Shown here one piece after another: positions 5,962 to 12,146 of a DNA stretch of 13,184 bases. Below the pieces are notes generated by a model. That model was not told the DNA's origin. It searched no databases and was given only the letters and a program-made list of their open reading frames with translations. The position numbers were made by a program, and so were the translations under genes. The stretch comes from Angelakisella sp. GTDB lineage: Bacteria; Bacillota; Clostridia; Oscillospirales; Ruminococcaceae. The DNA is taken from positions 1 to 13,184 of the forward strand of contig JAAWGY010000035.1 of assembly GCA_022795575.1 (NCBI GenBank), read 5' to 3'. Positions within the stretch are counted from its first letter, which is position 1, and each line of letters opens with the position of its first letter.

Positions 5962-6258
5962 ATGGTGACACACATTGTCATGTGGAAGCTGAAGGACGAG
6001 GCGGAGGGCGGCAGCAGGGACCAGAACGCCGCCCAGATGAAGGAGCGGCTGGAGGGGCTGGTGGGACGCATCCCCGGTTTGCTCTCGCTGCGGGTGGAGC
6101 GCAACGTCATGCCCGGCGGCTTTGACCTCTGCCTGGTGGGGGAGTACCAGGACCTGGAGGCGCTGAAGCTCTACCGGGACCACCCCCTCCACAAGGAGGT
6201 CCAGCAGTTTGTCCACAAGGTCATCACCGACCGGGCCTCCTGCGACTACGAGGCGTAA
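5962..6258 (+). CDS. Dabb (stress-responsive A/B barrel) domain protein
   Basis: 98 residues forming one Dabb domain. The family pattern is clear: MVTHIVMWKLKDEA at the N-terminus, MKERLEGLVGRIPGLLSLRV (26-45), GGFDLCLVGEYQDLEALKLY (52-71), the family's HPLHKEV segment (74-80) and a final VITDRASCDYE. These small ferredoxin-like proteins dimerise into barrels; their substrate in bacteria is mostly unknown. The frame extends upstream through the repeat, but the ATG at 5962 fits the domain start, the promoter at 5894 and an AAAGGCGG site about 10 bases upstream. It appears monocistronic, with a palindrome directly after the stop codon. Confidence 0.9.
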   Translation: MVTHIVMWKLKDEAEGGSRDQNAAQMKERLEGLVGRIPGLLSLRVERNVMPGGFDLCLVGEYQDLEALKLYRDHPLHKEVQQFVHKVITDRASCDYEA

Positions 6259-6302
6259 GAGCCTATCCAAAAACCAACTCCGTAAGATGCTGAACAGGCT
6301 CT
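6258..6302. repeat. Short imperfect palindrome, possible insertion-sequence tips
   Basis: AGAGCCTATCCA (6258-6269) on the left faces AGAGCCTGTTCA read inward from 6302; 10 of 12 bases match. It begins at the last base of the Dabb stop codon. The two ends look like opposed terminal repeats with only about 20 bp between them, as left by collapse of an insertion sequence; it could also be a simple transcript-end hairpin. Confidence 0.4.
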
Positions 6303-6309
6303 AAAACAC

Positions 6310-6337
6310 GGAGCCCGCTCCTGCCGGGGCGGGCTCC
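6310..6337. terminator. GC-rich hairpin upstream of lrgA
   Basis: GGAGCCCGC (6310-6318) and GCGGGCTCC (6329-6337) form a perfect 9-bp stem with a 10-base loop. No U-tract follows on the plus strand. It may end the Dabb transcript or be part of the lrgA leader; no convincing promoter was found between it and lrgA. Confidence 0.45.
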
Positions 6338-6363
6338 CGGCTTGTAACGACTGGAGGCGTGAC

Positions 6364-6729
6364 ATGAAGACGCTGAGACAGCTTTCCCTCCTCTTTGCCA
6401 TCTACCTGGGGGCGGTGTGGATCTGCTCCCTGCTGCCCTTTTCCTTTCCCGCCAGCGTGCTGGGGATGGCGCTGCTGCTCCTGCTCCTCTTTACCGGGGT
6501 GGTAAAGCCCCGGCAGGTGGAGCTGGGGGCCGACCTGCTGCTGGAGAACATGATGTTCCTGTTCCTGCCGGCGGGGGTTTCCATTCTGGAGTACTACCCC
6601 CTGCTCCGGGGGAAGGTCCTTGCCCTGGTGCTCATCGCCCTGATCACCCTGGCCGTCACCCTTGCCGCCAGCGCCCTGACGGCGGGGGCTGTGGCGGCGC
6701 TGCTCCGGCGGAGAAGGGGGGGAGCGTGA
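6364..6729 (+). CDS. lrgA: CidA/LrgA family holin-like membrane protein
   Basis: 121 residues, almost entirely four hydrophobic segments (about 6-24, 27-47, 59-80, 83-113) and an arginine-rich C-terminus (RRRRGG). The family blocks FPASVLGMALLLLLLF (28-43), LGADLLLENMMFLFLPAGV (54-72) and the following ILEYYPLL are present. LrgA proteins resemble phage holins or antiholins and, with LrgB, modulate murein hydrolase activity and autolysis; in several bacteria CidAB/LrgAB also transport small carboxylates such as pyruvate. GGAGG precedes the ATG by 7 bases. The stop overlaps the lrgB start (TGATG), so the pair is co-translated. No LytSR two-component system is nearby, so regulation differs from the Staphylococcus model. 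Confidence 0.9.
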   Translation: MKTLRQLSLLFAIYLGAVWICSLLPFSFPASVLGMALLLLLLFTGVVKPRQVELGADLLLENMMFLFLPAGVSILEYYPLLRGKVLALVLIALITLAVTLAASALTAGAVAALLRRRRGGA

Positions 6730-7406
6730 TGGACGCTGTCACCCAGTCCCCCCTCTTTGGCATCGCCCTTTCGGCGGCGGCCTTTTCGGCGGGGGTATGG
6801 ATCAACCGGCGGGTAAAGCTTTCGGTGGCAAACCCCATCCTTATCGCCATCCCCCTGGTGATCCTCTGCCTGCTGCTCACCGGGACGCCCCTGGAGCACT
6901 ACCAGCGGGGCGGGGAGGTGATCAATATGCTGCTGAGCCCCGCCACGGTGGCCCTGGCCCTTTCCATCTACCGCCAGCGGGAGATTTTGCGGGAAAACTT
7001 CCTGCCGGTGCTGCTGGGCTGTCTGGCGGGATGCTGCGCCTCGGTGGGCTCCACCCTGGCCCTCTGCCGTCTCTTTGGGCTGGACGATGCCCTGACGGCC
7101 TCCCTCCTCCCCAAATCGGTGACTACCCCCATTGCGGTGGAGCTGAGCCGCCAGGGGGGCGGGGTGGCGGCTGTCACCATTGTGGTGGTCCTCTTTACCG
7201 GCATTGCCGGGGCGGCGCTGGCCCCGGCGATGCTAAGGCTGCTGCGGATCACCGATCCTGTGGCGGCGGGGGTTGCCATCGGCACCGCCAGCCACGGCAT
7301 CGGCACCGCCCGGGCCCTCCAGCTGGGCAAGGTCCAGGGGGCGATGAGCGGGGTGGCCATTGGGGTTTCCGGCATCATTACGGTGCTGCTGCTCACCTTT
7401 TGGTAA
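6729..7406 (+). CDS. lrgB: LrgB family membrane protein
   Basis: 225 residues from the ATG at 6729, which shares one base with the lrgA stop. Family blocks visible: NPILIAIPLVI (35-45), MLLSPATVALALSIYRQ (67-83), LLPKSVTTPIAVELS (126-140) and GTASHGIGTARAL (185-197). Hydrophobic segments (about 7-25, 35-51, 91-112, 146-168, 205-223) place it in the membrane. It forms the partner of LrgA in control of autolysis or small-acid transport. The frame is open further upstream, but an earlier start would lie within lrgA and lack the family N-terminus. Length and motifs are normal. Confidence 0.93.
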   Translation: MDAVTQSPLFGIALSAAAFSAGVWINRRVKLSVANPILIAIPLVILCLLLTGTPLEHYQRGGEVINMLLSPATVALALSIYRQREILRENFLPVLLGCLAGCCASVGSTLALCRLFGLDDALTASLLPKSVTTPIAVELSRQGGGVAAVTIVVVLFTGIAGAALAPAMLRLLRITDPVAAGVAIGTASHGIGTARALQLGKVQGAMSGVAIGVSGIITVLLLTFW

Positions 7407-7483
7407 CAGGGGGGAACATGGCCGCTTGCCGCCCGGCTCCGGCAGGGCGCCGGCCTTGCCCGCGCCTATTTTTCCTGGCATTT

Positions 7484-7504
7484 CTCCCAAGGATATGCTA
7501 TAAT
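7484..7504 (+). promoter_or_regulatory. Predicted extended -10 promoter of degV
   Basis: A perfect TATAAT (7499-7504) preceded by TG-C forms an extended -10. There is no good -35 at 17 bp (TGGCAT only). Start near 7511, about 43 bp ahead of the degV ATG. The stretch between lrgB and this promoter holds only GC-rich short dyads. Confidence 0.65.
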
Positions 7505-7553
7505 AATCCCCAAAGCAGGCGGCTACCGCCAATATCTGCAAGGGAGAACTGCC

Positions 7554-8432
7554 ATGAACAACGACTACATTATCCTTACCGATTCCTCCTGCGACCTGCC
7601 GGCCCAGCTGGCGGAGGAGCTGGAGCTCACCATCCTGCCCCTGACACTGACTTTGGACGGCAGGGAGTACGCCAACCACCTGGACGGACGGGAAATCGGC
7701 TTTGAGGCCTTTTACGACCGGATGCGGGAGGGGGGCAACGCCGTCACCTCCGCGGCCAACATCCAGGGCTACTTTGGCCTGATGGAGCCGCTGCTACAGC
7801 AGGGGAAGGACATCCTGCTGCTGGTCTTTTCCTCCGGCCTTAGCAGCACCTACCAGACCTCGCTGCTGGCGGCGGAGGAGCTGGGGGAAAAATACCCGGA
7901 GCGCAAGATCTACGCGGTGGACACCCTCTGCGCCTCTATGGGCCAGGGGCTGCTGGTGGCGCTGGCCGCCAGACAGCGGGCTGCCGGCAGGACCATTGAG
8001 GAGGTGCGGGACTGGGCTTTGGAGGCCCGGCAGCGCCTCTGCCACTGGTTTACCGTGGACGACCTGATGTTCCTGAAGCGGGGGGGACGGCTGAACGCCG
8101 CCACCGCCCTGGTGGGGACCGCCCTGGGCATTAAGCCGGTGCTACAGGTGAACCAGGAGGGGAAGCTGGTGAACGTGGGCAAGGCGCGGGGCCGTCAGGC
8201 CGCCATCGCCGCCCTGGCGGACCGGATGGCGGAAAACGCCGTCACCCCCCAGGAGACGGTCTTTATCAGCCACGGGGACTGCCTGGAGGACGCCAAAGCC
8301 CTGGAGAAGCTGGTCCGCCAGCGGTTTGCCCCCAAGGAGGTCGTCATCAGCTACGTGGGGCCGGTGATTGGCGCCCACACCGGGGCGGGGGTGCTGGCCC
8401 TCTTCTACCTGGGCGCCGACCGCAAGGCGTAA
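7554..8432 (+). CDS. DegV family fatty-acid-binding protein
   Basis: 292 residues, the usual DegV length. Visible: N-terminal YIILTDSSCDLP (5-16), lipid-head-binding TSAAN (65-69, where many members have TSQPS), FSSGLSSTYQ (92-101), LKRGGRLNAATA (174-185) and the C-terminal IGAHTGAGVLALFY (272-285). In Firmicutes DegV (FakB-like) proteins bind a fatty acid and present it to the kinase FakA for phosphorylation into phospholipid synthesis; FakA is not in this window. GGGAGA lies about 8 bases before the ATG. It is monocistronic and convergent with the XRE gene across a palindromic repeat. Which fatty acid it binds cannot be told. Confidence 0.95.
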   Translation: MNNDYIILTDSSCDLPAQLAEELELTILPLTLTLDGREYANHLDGREIGFEAFYDRMREGGNAVTSAANIQGYFGLMEPLLQQGKDILLLVFSSGLSSTYQTSLLAAEELGEKYPERKIYAVDTLCASMGQGLLVALAARQRAAGRTIEEVRDWALEARQRLCHWFTVDDLMFLKRGGRLNAATALVGTALGIKPVLQVNQEGKLVNVGKARGRQAAIAALADRMAENAVTPQETVFISHGDCLEDAKALEKLVRQRFAPKEVVISYVGPVIGAHTGAGVLALFYLGADRKA

Positions 8433-8491
8433 TCCGCACCCAATGGGGCCGGTCCACGGGCTGTGTGCCCGGTAAGCTTGGGACAAGCCGA

Positions 8492-8597
8492 AAAACAAAA
8501 GCAGAACCTGTATCCATCGCCACCATGACGCAGACCGAGGGGAAACGCTCCGGTCTGTCTGCATCAAACGGCTGTGAATACAGGTTCCTTTTGTTTT
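8492..8597. repeat. 106-bp palindromic element, same family as 5638-5860; likely bidirectional terminator
   Basis: AAAACAAAAG (8492-8501) and its exact complement (8588-8597) bound a long imperfect palindrome. Inside the right end, read inward, is GAACCTGTATTCACAGCC and then GATGCAG, nearly identical to the left tip of the element at 5638. The left arm is more diverged (GAACCTGTATCCATCGCC). The core CAGACCG/CGGTCTG is a strong stem. T-rich tails occur on both strands, and it lies between the convergent degV and XRE genes, so it probably ends both transcripts. It encodes nothing. Confidence 0.8.
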
Positions 8598-8615
8598 GCA
8601 TCATGCCCCGGGGCT

Positions 8616-8993
8616 TTACTCCTCCGGGGCGGCCTCTGCCTCCTGGGGCTCCGCCGGGGTATCCGTGGCTTCCACCGCCTGGATCTGCTGCCCCTGCTCC
8701 CAAAAGACCAAAAAGTCCTTCACCATCCGCTGGAGGGCGGGGCTCATCAGCTGGGGGAGGTAGATGACCCCATCCTCCCGGTCAAAGGGATACGGCTGGT
8801 CGATCAGTCCCATCAGGTAGTCCAGCGACACATTAAAATAACGGGCGATCCGTATTTTGATCTCATCGTTTGGTTCGCTGCGGCCCTTTTCGTAGGAGGA
8901 TATGGTGTAGTGGGAAATGCTCAGCTGCTTCCCAAGATCCTTTTGCGAGATGTTCTCCCTGCGGCGCAGATATGCCAACCGCTCTCCAAGCAT
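8616..8993 (-). CDS. XRE-family helix-turn-helix transcriptional regulator
   Basis: 125 residues. The N-terminal 62 form a Cro/C1-type domain: MLGERLAYLRRRENISQKDL then GKQLSISHYTISSYEKGRSE with helices 2 and 3, and RYFNVSLDYLMGL (51-63) closing the fold. The segment 64-105 ends in an amphipathic FLVFWEQGQQIQAVEA. The tail (109-125) is low complexity and acidic (TDTPAEPQEAEAAPEE). It probably binds DNA as a dimer; the effector and targets are unknown. The ATG at 8993 follows AAAGGAGC by about 8 bases; the frame stays open upstream, but that extension is not protein-like. Its nearest promoter is about 340 bp upstream, giving a long leader. Convergent with degV. Confidence 0.9.
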   Translation of the reverse strand: MLGERLAYLRRRENISQKDLGKQLSISHYTISSYEKGRSEPNDEIKIRIARYFNVSLDYLMGLIDQPYPFDREDGVIYLPQLMSPALQRMVKDFLVFWEQGQQIQAVEATDTPAEPQEAEAAPEE

Positions 8994-9331
8994 GGCGATA
9001 GCTCCTTTCCCAGGATAGCGAAGGTGGAAGGGAGAGGCCGTTCCCCGGCGGGACGCTGCTGGAGCGCCCGGGCAGATCCTCCAAAAGGTCCGGCAGCAGG
9101 CGGCGGAAACAGTACCGGTACAACAAGGCAAAGCCCGCCCGGCGCGGAAGTCGTTCCGCGCCCGACCGGCCCCCTCTACCGGGTTTTTTGTCCCCGGGAA
9201 AAATCCCCCGGGCCTATCTCCAGCATCATGCTGCTGATGCGGCTTTTTACAAGGATGTTCCAGCAGGCCGCCTCTCCCGCCCCCCGGCGGGAAAAGAGGC
9301 TCCGGGGGAGGCTTCCCCATTGAACACCTTT
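8994..9331 (-). other. Long non-coding leader or spacer upstream of the XRE gene
   Basis: About 340 bp without a credible gene. It holds several GC-rich dyads, clearest GGCGCGGAA (9139-9147) against TTCCGCGCC (9151-9159) and CCCGGG pairs near 9190-9211. If the promoter at 9332-9360 serves the XRE gene, all of this is 5' leader and could be regulatory. Short open frames on the minus strand here (for example one ending at about 9178) have no usable start and were not called. Confidence 0.4.
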
Positions 9332-9360
9332 ATTATAGTCTAAATTTGAAGCGAATACAA
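9332..9360 (-). promoter_or_regulatory. Predicted promoter driving the XRE gene leader
   Basis: Minus-strand TATAAT (9332-9337) is perfect, with TTGTAT (9355-9360) 17 bp upstream. The region is AT-rich against a GC-rich background. A start point near 9325 gives a leader of about 330 nt. It lies just downstream of the epsG-like stop on the same strand. Confidence 0.55.
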
Positions 9361-9418
9361 GAAAGGAGAGGTTTTTTCTGGCAGGCTACACAAATTTCGG
9401 AAGAAAGCCAAAAATCGT

Positions 9419-10597
9419 TTACGCCAGGACATAGGGGACGATGAGCAGACGGTTGGCGGAAAGGATCCAGCCCATATACAGGAAGCCGGCAAAGAGCATA
9501 AAGCCGATGGAGGCGTAGTACATGGCCCGCTTATCCCGCAGCTTGCCCCGGAGCTCCCCGTAACGCTGCTGGGCCACCTTTTTGTTGCCGCCGCTGGACT
9601 TGGCCGCGGCCCGCAGGGTGTTCAGCTCCGCCTGCTGCTCCGGGGAGATGGCAAGGCAGCGGTTCAGCTCCGGCAGCAGCAGCATGGATACCGGCAGCAG
9701 CACCAGGGCAAAGCGCTGGAAGACAAAGTGCTTTAGCGTCATGATAAAGAGGCAGGCGCAGTACATGGCCAGGTTGAGGAGGGGCAGGTTTTGGGGGTTG
9801 CGGGCCAGCAGCGGCTTTTGCAGCAGCAGCACCACAACAAAGAAGACCATGGGGATAAAGACGGTGGCCATATCCCGCCCCTGCATATAGTAGCTGCCCA
9901 CCTGGTAGCCGGTGTAGATATACTGGGTGATGATGGAAAGGACGCTCTCCGAAAAGAGGAAGTAGAGGGCCAGGCACCCGCCGTAGAAGGCGTAGGCCTT
10001 CCAGTCGAGGGCCAGCTGGGCCAGGAAGAAGACCGGGATCCAGATCAGCATACTTTTGTGGAAGGTGGCGGTAAGAAGGACGATGAGGAGGTAGGGGACA
10101 AACTGCCGCCTTTGGAGGTAGGGGAGGGCGAACATAAAGATGGCGATGGCGATTTGGTGCCGGATGGTGCAGAGGGTGTAGCCGAAAAAGCCGAAGGAGA
10201 TAAAGACGAACATACTCAGCCACACCGAGGAGGAATGGCGGTAGAGGAAAACGGCGTTGAGCCCCAGGCAGACGGCGGCGATGCCGGCGGAAAAGACGAA
10301 CTGGGAGGAGCCGAAGAAGGAGATGACATAATTCAGCAGGCTGTAGCCGATCTCCAGCCGGTACATATTGGCCTCGCTGAAGAGGAAGGGGAGGCCCCCT
10401 TGGCAGACCTGCTGGAAGTAGCCCAGGTACATCTGGTAGTCCACCCCCACCGAAACGCCCCGGAGGACCGAGAGGGCGAACATCGCCGCCGAAAGGACGG
10501 CCAGCAGAATGATATCGTTGCGGCGGGAGGGGTGTAGCTCGCAGAGGAGGAAGCCCAGCAGGGCGGCAGCCGCCGCCAGAATAAGATAAGGTGCCAT
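9419..10597 (-). CDS. EpsG-like exopolysaccharide polymerase membrane protein (orphan)
   Basis: 392 residues with about ten hydrophobic segments. EpsG-family patterns: GVSVGVDYQMYLGYF (47-61), LEIGYSLLNYVISFFGSS (81-98), TIRHQIAIAIFMFAL (144-158) and TATFHKSMLIWIPVFF (176-191). Such Wzy-like proteins polymerise surface polysaccharide repeat units at the membrane. A charged, probably cytosolic insertion (about 311-358, EQQAELNTLRAAAKSSGGNK and on to RDKRA) sits before the last two segments. The ATG at 10597 is chosen because the promoter is at 10641-10669; the frame opens further upstream, past that promoter. The ribosome binding site is weak. No glycosyltransferases or other capsule genes adjoin it, so its role in polymer assembly is inference from family. 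Confidence 0.8.
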   Translation of the reverse strand: MAPYLILAAAAALLGFLLCELHPSRRNDIILLAVLSAAMFALSVLRGVSVGVDYQMYLGYFQQVCQGGLPFLFSEANMYRLEIGYSLLNYVISFFGSSQFVFSAGIAAVCLGLNAVFLYRHSSSVWLSMFVFISFGFFGYTLCTIRHQIAIAIFMFALPYLQRRQFVPYLLIVLLTATFHKSMLIWIPVFFLAQLALDWKAYAFYGGCLALYFLFSESVLSIITQYIYTGYQVGSYYMQGRDMATVFIPMVFFVVVLLLQKPLLARNPQNLPLLNLAMYCACLFIMTLKHFVFQRFALVLLPVSMLLLPELNRCLAISPEQQAELNTLRAAAKSSGGNKKVAQQRYGELRGKLRDKRAMYYASIGFMLFAGFLYMGWILSANRLLIVPYVLA

Positions 10598-10640
10598 AGG
10601 ACAGATCCCACGCCTTTCTGTATAGATTCTAATGGTTACT

Positions 10641-10669
10641 ATTATAGGATAACTCCCCCCGGTATGCAA
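10641..10669 (-). promoter_or_regulatory. Predicted promoter of the epsG-like gene
   Basis: Minus-strand TATAAT (10641-10646) is perfect; TTGCAT (10664-10669) is 17 bp upstream. The start near 10634 leaves a leader of about 37 nt and rules out start codons upstream of 10634. Confidence 0.65.
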
Positions 10670-10745
10670 GGGATTTTTCCCCCGGCGCCGGGGCGGCGAG
10701 GCCACAACACGGCGGAAAAATTTGCCGCTCCCCCTGTCTGCCCCC

Positions 10746-10774
10746 TTGACAACCCCCTCCCCATGACCTATAAT
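10746..10774 (+). promoter_or_regulatory. Consensus promoter of the rplJ-rplL operon
   Basis: Both hexamers are perfect: TTGACA (10746-10751), 17-bp spacer, TATAAT (10769-10774). This is the strongest promoter in the window, as expected for ribosomal protein genes. Start near 10781. Confidence 0.92.
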
Positions 10775-10780
10775 GAATAG

Positions 10781-10951
10781 GCTGTTTCATCCAAAGACAG
10801 CAGGTGCCCTGCCGGTTTGGCGGGACATAATGGTGCCAACCGCCTGCCGAGGAATGAGAGATCCCGCTGCCGTCCCCATGCCCATGGGGCGGAACACTGC
10901 TGAGGTCACGCTCTTTCCACGGTGCGTTGGAAAGAGCTTATTTGTTTTTTT
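10781..10951 (+). ncRNA. Ribosomal protein L10 leader (autoregulatory 5' UTR)
   Basis: The stretch between the consensus promoter and rplJ has the features of the Firmicutes L10 leader. Near the 5' end is CAAAGACAGCAGGTGC; in the middle are GGTGCCAACCGCCTGCCGAG and paired GC-rich arms, including CCCATG/CATGGG; at the 3' end is an intrinsic terminator. In this family excess L10-(L12)4 complex binds a kink-turn-like site in the leader and promotes termination, holding rplJ-rplL expression to need. The boundaries are approximate, set by the predicted start point and the end of the T-run. Confidence 0.85.
10910..10951 (+). terminator. Attenuator terminator of the L10 leader
   Basis: GCTCTTTCCA (10910-10919) pairs perfectly with TGGAAAGAGC (10928-10937) around an 8-base loop. 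TTATTTGTTTTTTT follows. It ends about 30 bp before the rplJ ATG, so it must be read through for expression. Confidence 0.9.
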
Positions 10952-10981
10952 GACTGTCTGATTTGGGAGGTGAAATCTGAT

Positions 10982-11527
10982 ATGGCTAACAAGAATATCA
11001 TCGAGGCAAAGCAGGGGCAGGTAGATGCCCTGAAGGCCCGCATTGAGGGCTCGGTGGCCGGCGTGCTGGTGGACTACCGCGGCATTACCGTTGCCGAGGA
11101 CACCAAGCTCCGCAAGGAGCTGCGGGAGGCCGGTGTCCATTACGCCGTCATCAAGAACAACATCATGCGCCGCGCCGCCCAGGATACCGGCTATGCCGCC
11201 CTGGCCGAGGCGATGACCGGCACCACCGCCTTCGCCCTTTCGGAGGAGGACCCCATTGCCGCCGCCAAGATCCTGCAAAAGTTTGCCGACGACTCCAAGG
11301 GCAAGTTTACCATCAAGGCTGGCTTTATGGAGAACGAGGTGCTGGACGCCGCCGGTGTTGAGCGGGTGGCCAAGCTCCCCGGCAAGACCGAGCTGCTCAC
11401 CATGCTGTGCATGGCCCTCAACGGCAACATCCGCGGCCTGGCCGTGGCCCTGAACGCCGTGGTGGAAAAGCAGGCCGAGGGCGCTGTTACCAGCGGGGCT
11501 GCCCCCGAGGCCCCCGCTGCCGAGTAA
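10982..11527 (+). CDS. rplJ: 50S ribosomal protein L10
   Basis: 181 residues. L10 forms the base of the ribosomal stalk: the N-terminal domain binds 23S rRNA, and the C-terminal helix carries L7/L12 dimers that recruit translation GTPases. Visible: GVLVDYRGITVAEDTKLRKE (27-46) then LREAGVHYAVIKNNIMRRA (47-65), LSEEDPIAAAKIL, KAGFMENEVL and the LPGKTELLTMLCMALNG segment. The ATG has GGGAGGT about 9 bases upstream. The C-terminus ends in an alanine-rich tail (SGAAPEAPAAE). It lies 38 bp before rplL under the L10 leader; rplK and rplA are not upstream here, the neighbour being the divergent epsG-like gene. Confidence 0.97.
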   Translation: MANKNIIEAKQGQVDALKARIEGSVAGVLVDYRGITVAEDTKLRKELREAGVHYAVIKNNIMRRAAQDTGYAALAEAMTGTTAFALSEEDPIAAAKILQKFADDSKGKFTIKAGFMENEVLDAAGVERVAKLPGKTELLTMLCMALNGNIRGLAVALNAVVEKQAEGAVTSGAAPEAPAAE

Positions 11528-11565
11528 TTCAACCATTCATCACTTGATTATAGGAGGTAATTGTT

Positions 11566-11940
11566 ATGGCTTCTGAGAAGATCACCAAAATCGTAGAAGA
11601 AGTAAAGACCCTGTCGGTCATGGAGCTTTCCGAGCTGGTAAAGGCCATCGAGGAGGAGTTTGGCGTTTCTGCCGCCGCCCCCGTGATGGTGGCTGGCCCC
11701 GCCACTGCCGCTCCCGCTGCCGATGCCAAGACCGAGTTTGACGTTGTGCTGGTGGATGCCGGCGCTTCCAAGATGCCCGTCATCAAGCTGGTCAAGGAGA
11801 TCACCGGCCTGGGCCTGAAGGAGGCCAAGGAGCTGGTGGACAACGCCCCCAAGACTGTCAAAGAGGCTGTCGCCACTGCCGACGCCGAGGAGCTGAAGAA
11901 GAAGCTGGAGGAAGCCGGCGCCAAGGTGGAGCTGAAATAA
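11566..11940 (+). CDS. rplL: 50S ribosomal protein L7/L12
   Basis: 124 residues, normal for the family. The N-terminal dimerisation domain (about 1-33) starts MASEKITKIVEEVKTLSVME; an alanine/proline hinge follows (about 36-53); and the C-terminal factor-binding domain (about 55-124) has EFDVVLVDAGASKMPVIKLV then KEITGLGLKEAKELVDNAP and ends KLEEAGAKVELK. Several copies bind L10 and recruit elongation and release factors. AGGAGG lies 8 bases before the ATG. It is the last gene of the operon; a terminator follows about 70 bp later. rpoB, often next in other bacteria, does not follow. Confidence 0.98.
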   Translation: MASEKITKIVEEVKTLSVMELSELVKAIEEEFGVSAAAPVMVAGPATAAPAADAKTEFDVVLVDAGASKMPVIKLVKEITGLGLKEAKELVDNAPKTVKEAVATADAEELKKKLEEAGAKVELK

Positions 11941-12010
11941 GCTGCTCTTCTGTCTGCTCTGAAAAAACAAACAAGCTCGCCCCGGCCGGGGATTTTCTGG
12001 CCGGCGCACC

Positions 12011-12045
12011 AAAAAGGAAGGCCCCCTTGGGGGCTTTCCTTTTTT
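12011..12045 (+). terminator. Intrinsic terminator of rplJ-rplL
   Basis: AGGAAGGCCCCC and GGGGGCTTTCCT form a 12-bp stem with one G-T wobble and a 2-base TT loop, flanked by an A-run upstream and TTTTTT downstream. This is a strong intrinsic terminator. Confidence 0.93.
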
Positions 12046-12084
12046 GCCGCCGCCGGGCTTCTTCCCCCGCCCGGGGCAGAGAAC

Positions 12085-12118
12085 GCCCCGTCCCCCACGG
12101 CTCTGCGGGGGGCGGGGC
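12085..12118 (-). terminator. GC-rich hairpin after the partial surface-protein gene
   Basis: GCCCCGTCCCCC (12085-12096) and GGGGGGCGGGGC (12107-12118) form a 12-bp stem with one wobble pair and a 10-base loop. It lies about 30 bp past the stop of the minus-strand gene. The tail is only mildly U-rich, so it may be a weak terminator. Confidence 0.55.
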
Positions 12119-12146
12119 ATCGTGCTTTGGCAAAGCTGATGACGGA

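Noticed and set aside
5252..5971. A 239-codon minus-strand frame across rsmA and the palindromic element
   Set aside because: Its apparent internal repeat (GDCQSPG...KFCGNWGK twice) is only the translated 63-bp direct repeat; the rest is antisense to rsmA and through inverted repeats.
7407..7498. Terminator after lrgB
   Set aside because: Short GC-rich dyads (around GGCAGGGCGCCGGCCTTGCC) are present but no stable stem followed by a T-run could be made out.
6797..7705. A 302-codon plus-strand frame over lrgB and the degV start
   Set aside because: It is proline/glycine/arginine-rich shadow coding in another frame of lrgB and continues across the degV promoter; the lrgB and degV families are unmistakable in their own frames.
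9000..9320. Minus-strand frames upstream of the XRE gene, such as one with NILVKSRISSMMLEIGPGDF and another with YRYCFRRLLPDLLEDLPG
   Set aside because: They look faintly protein-like but lie in different frames, lack start codons with ribosome binding sites and are interrupted; at most remnants of a lost gene.
9791..10537. A 248-codon open frame on the plus strand opposite the epsG-like gene
   Set aside because: Its composition (glutamate, aspartate, glycine and histidine-rich without fold pattern) is what the complement of a hydrophobic-protein gene gives; no promoter or ribosome binding site supports it.
11529..12133. Several overlapping minus-strand frames across rplL and its terminator
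   Set aside because: They are complements of the alanine/lysine-rich rplL and of GC-rich hairpins; no ribosome binding site or family match.
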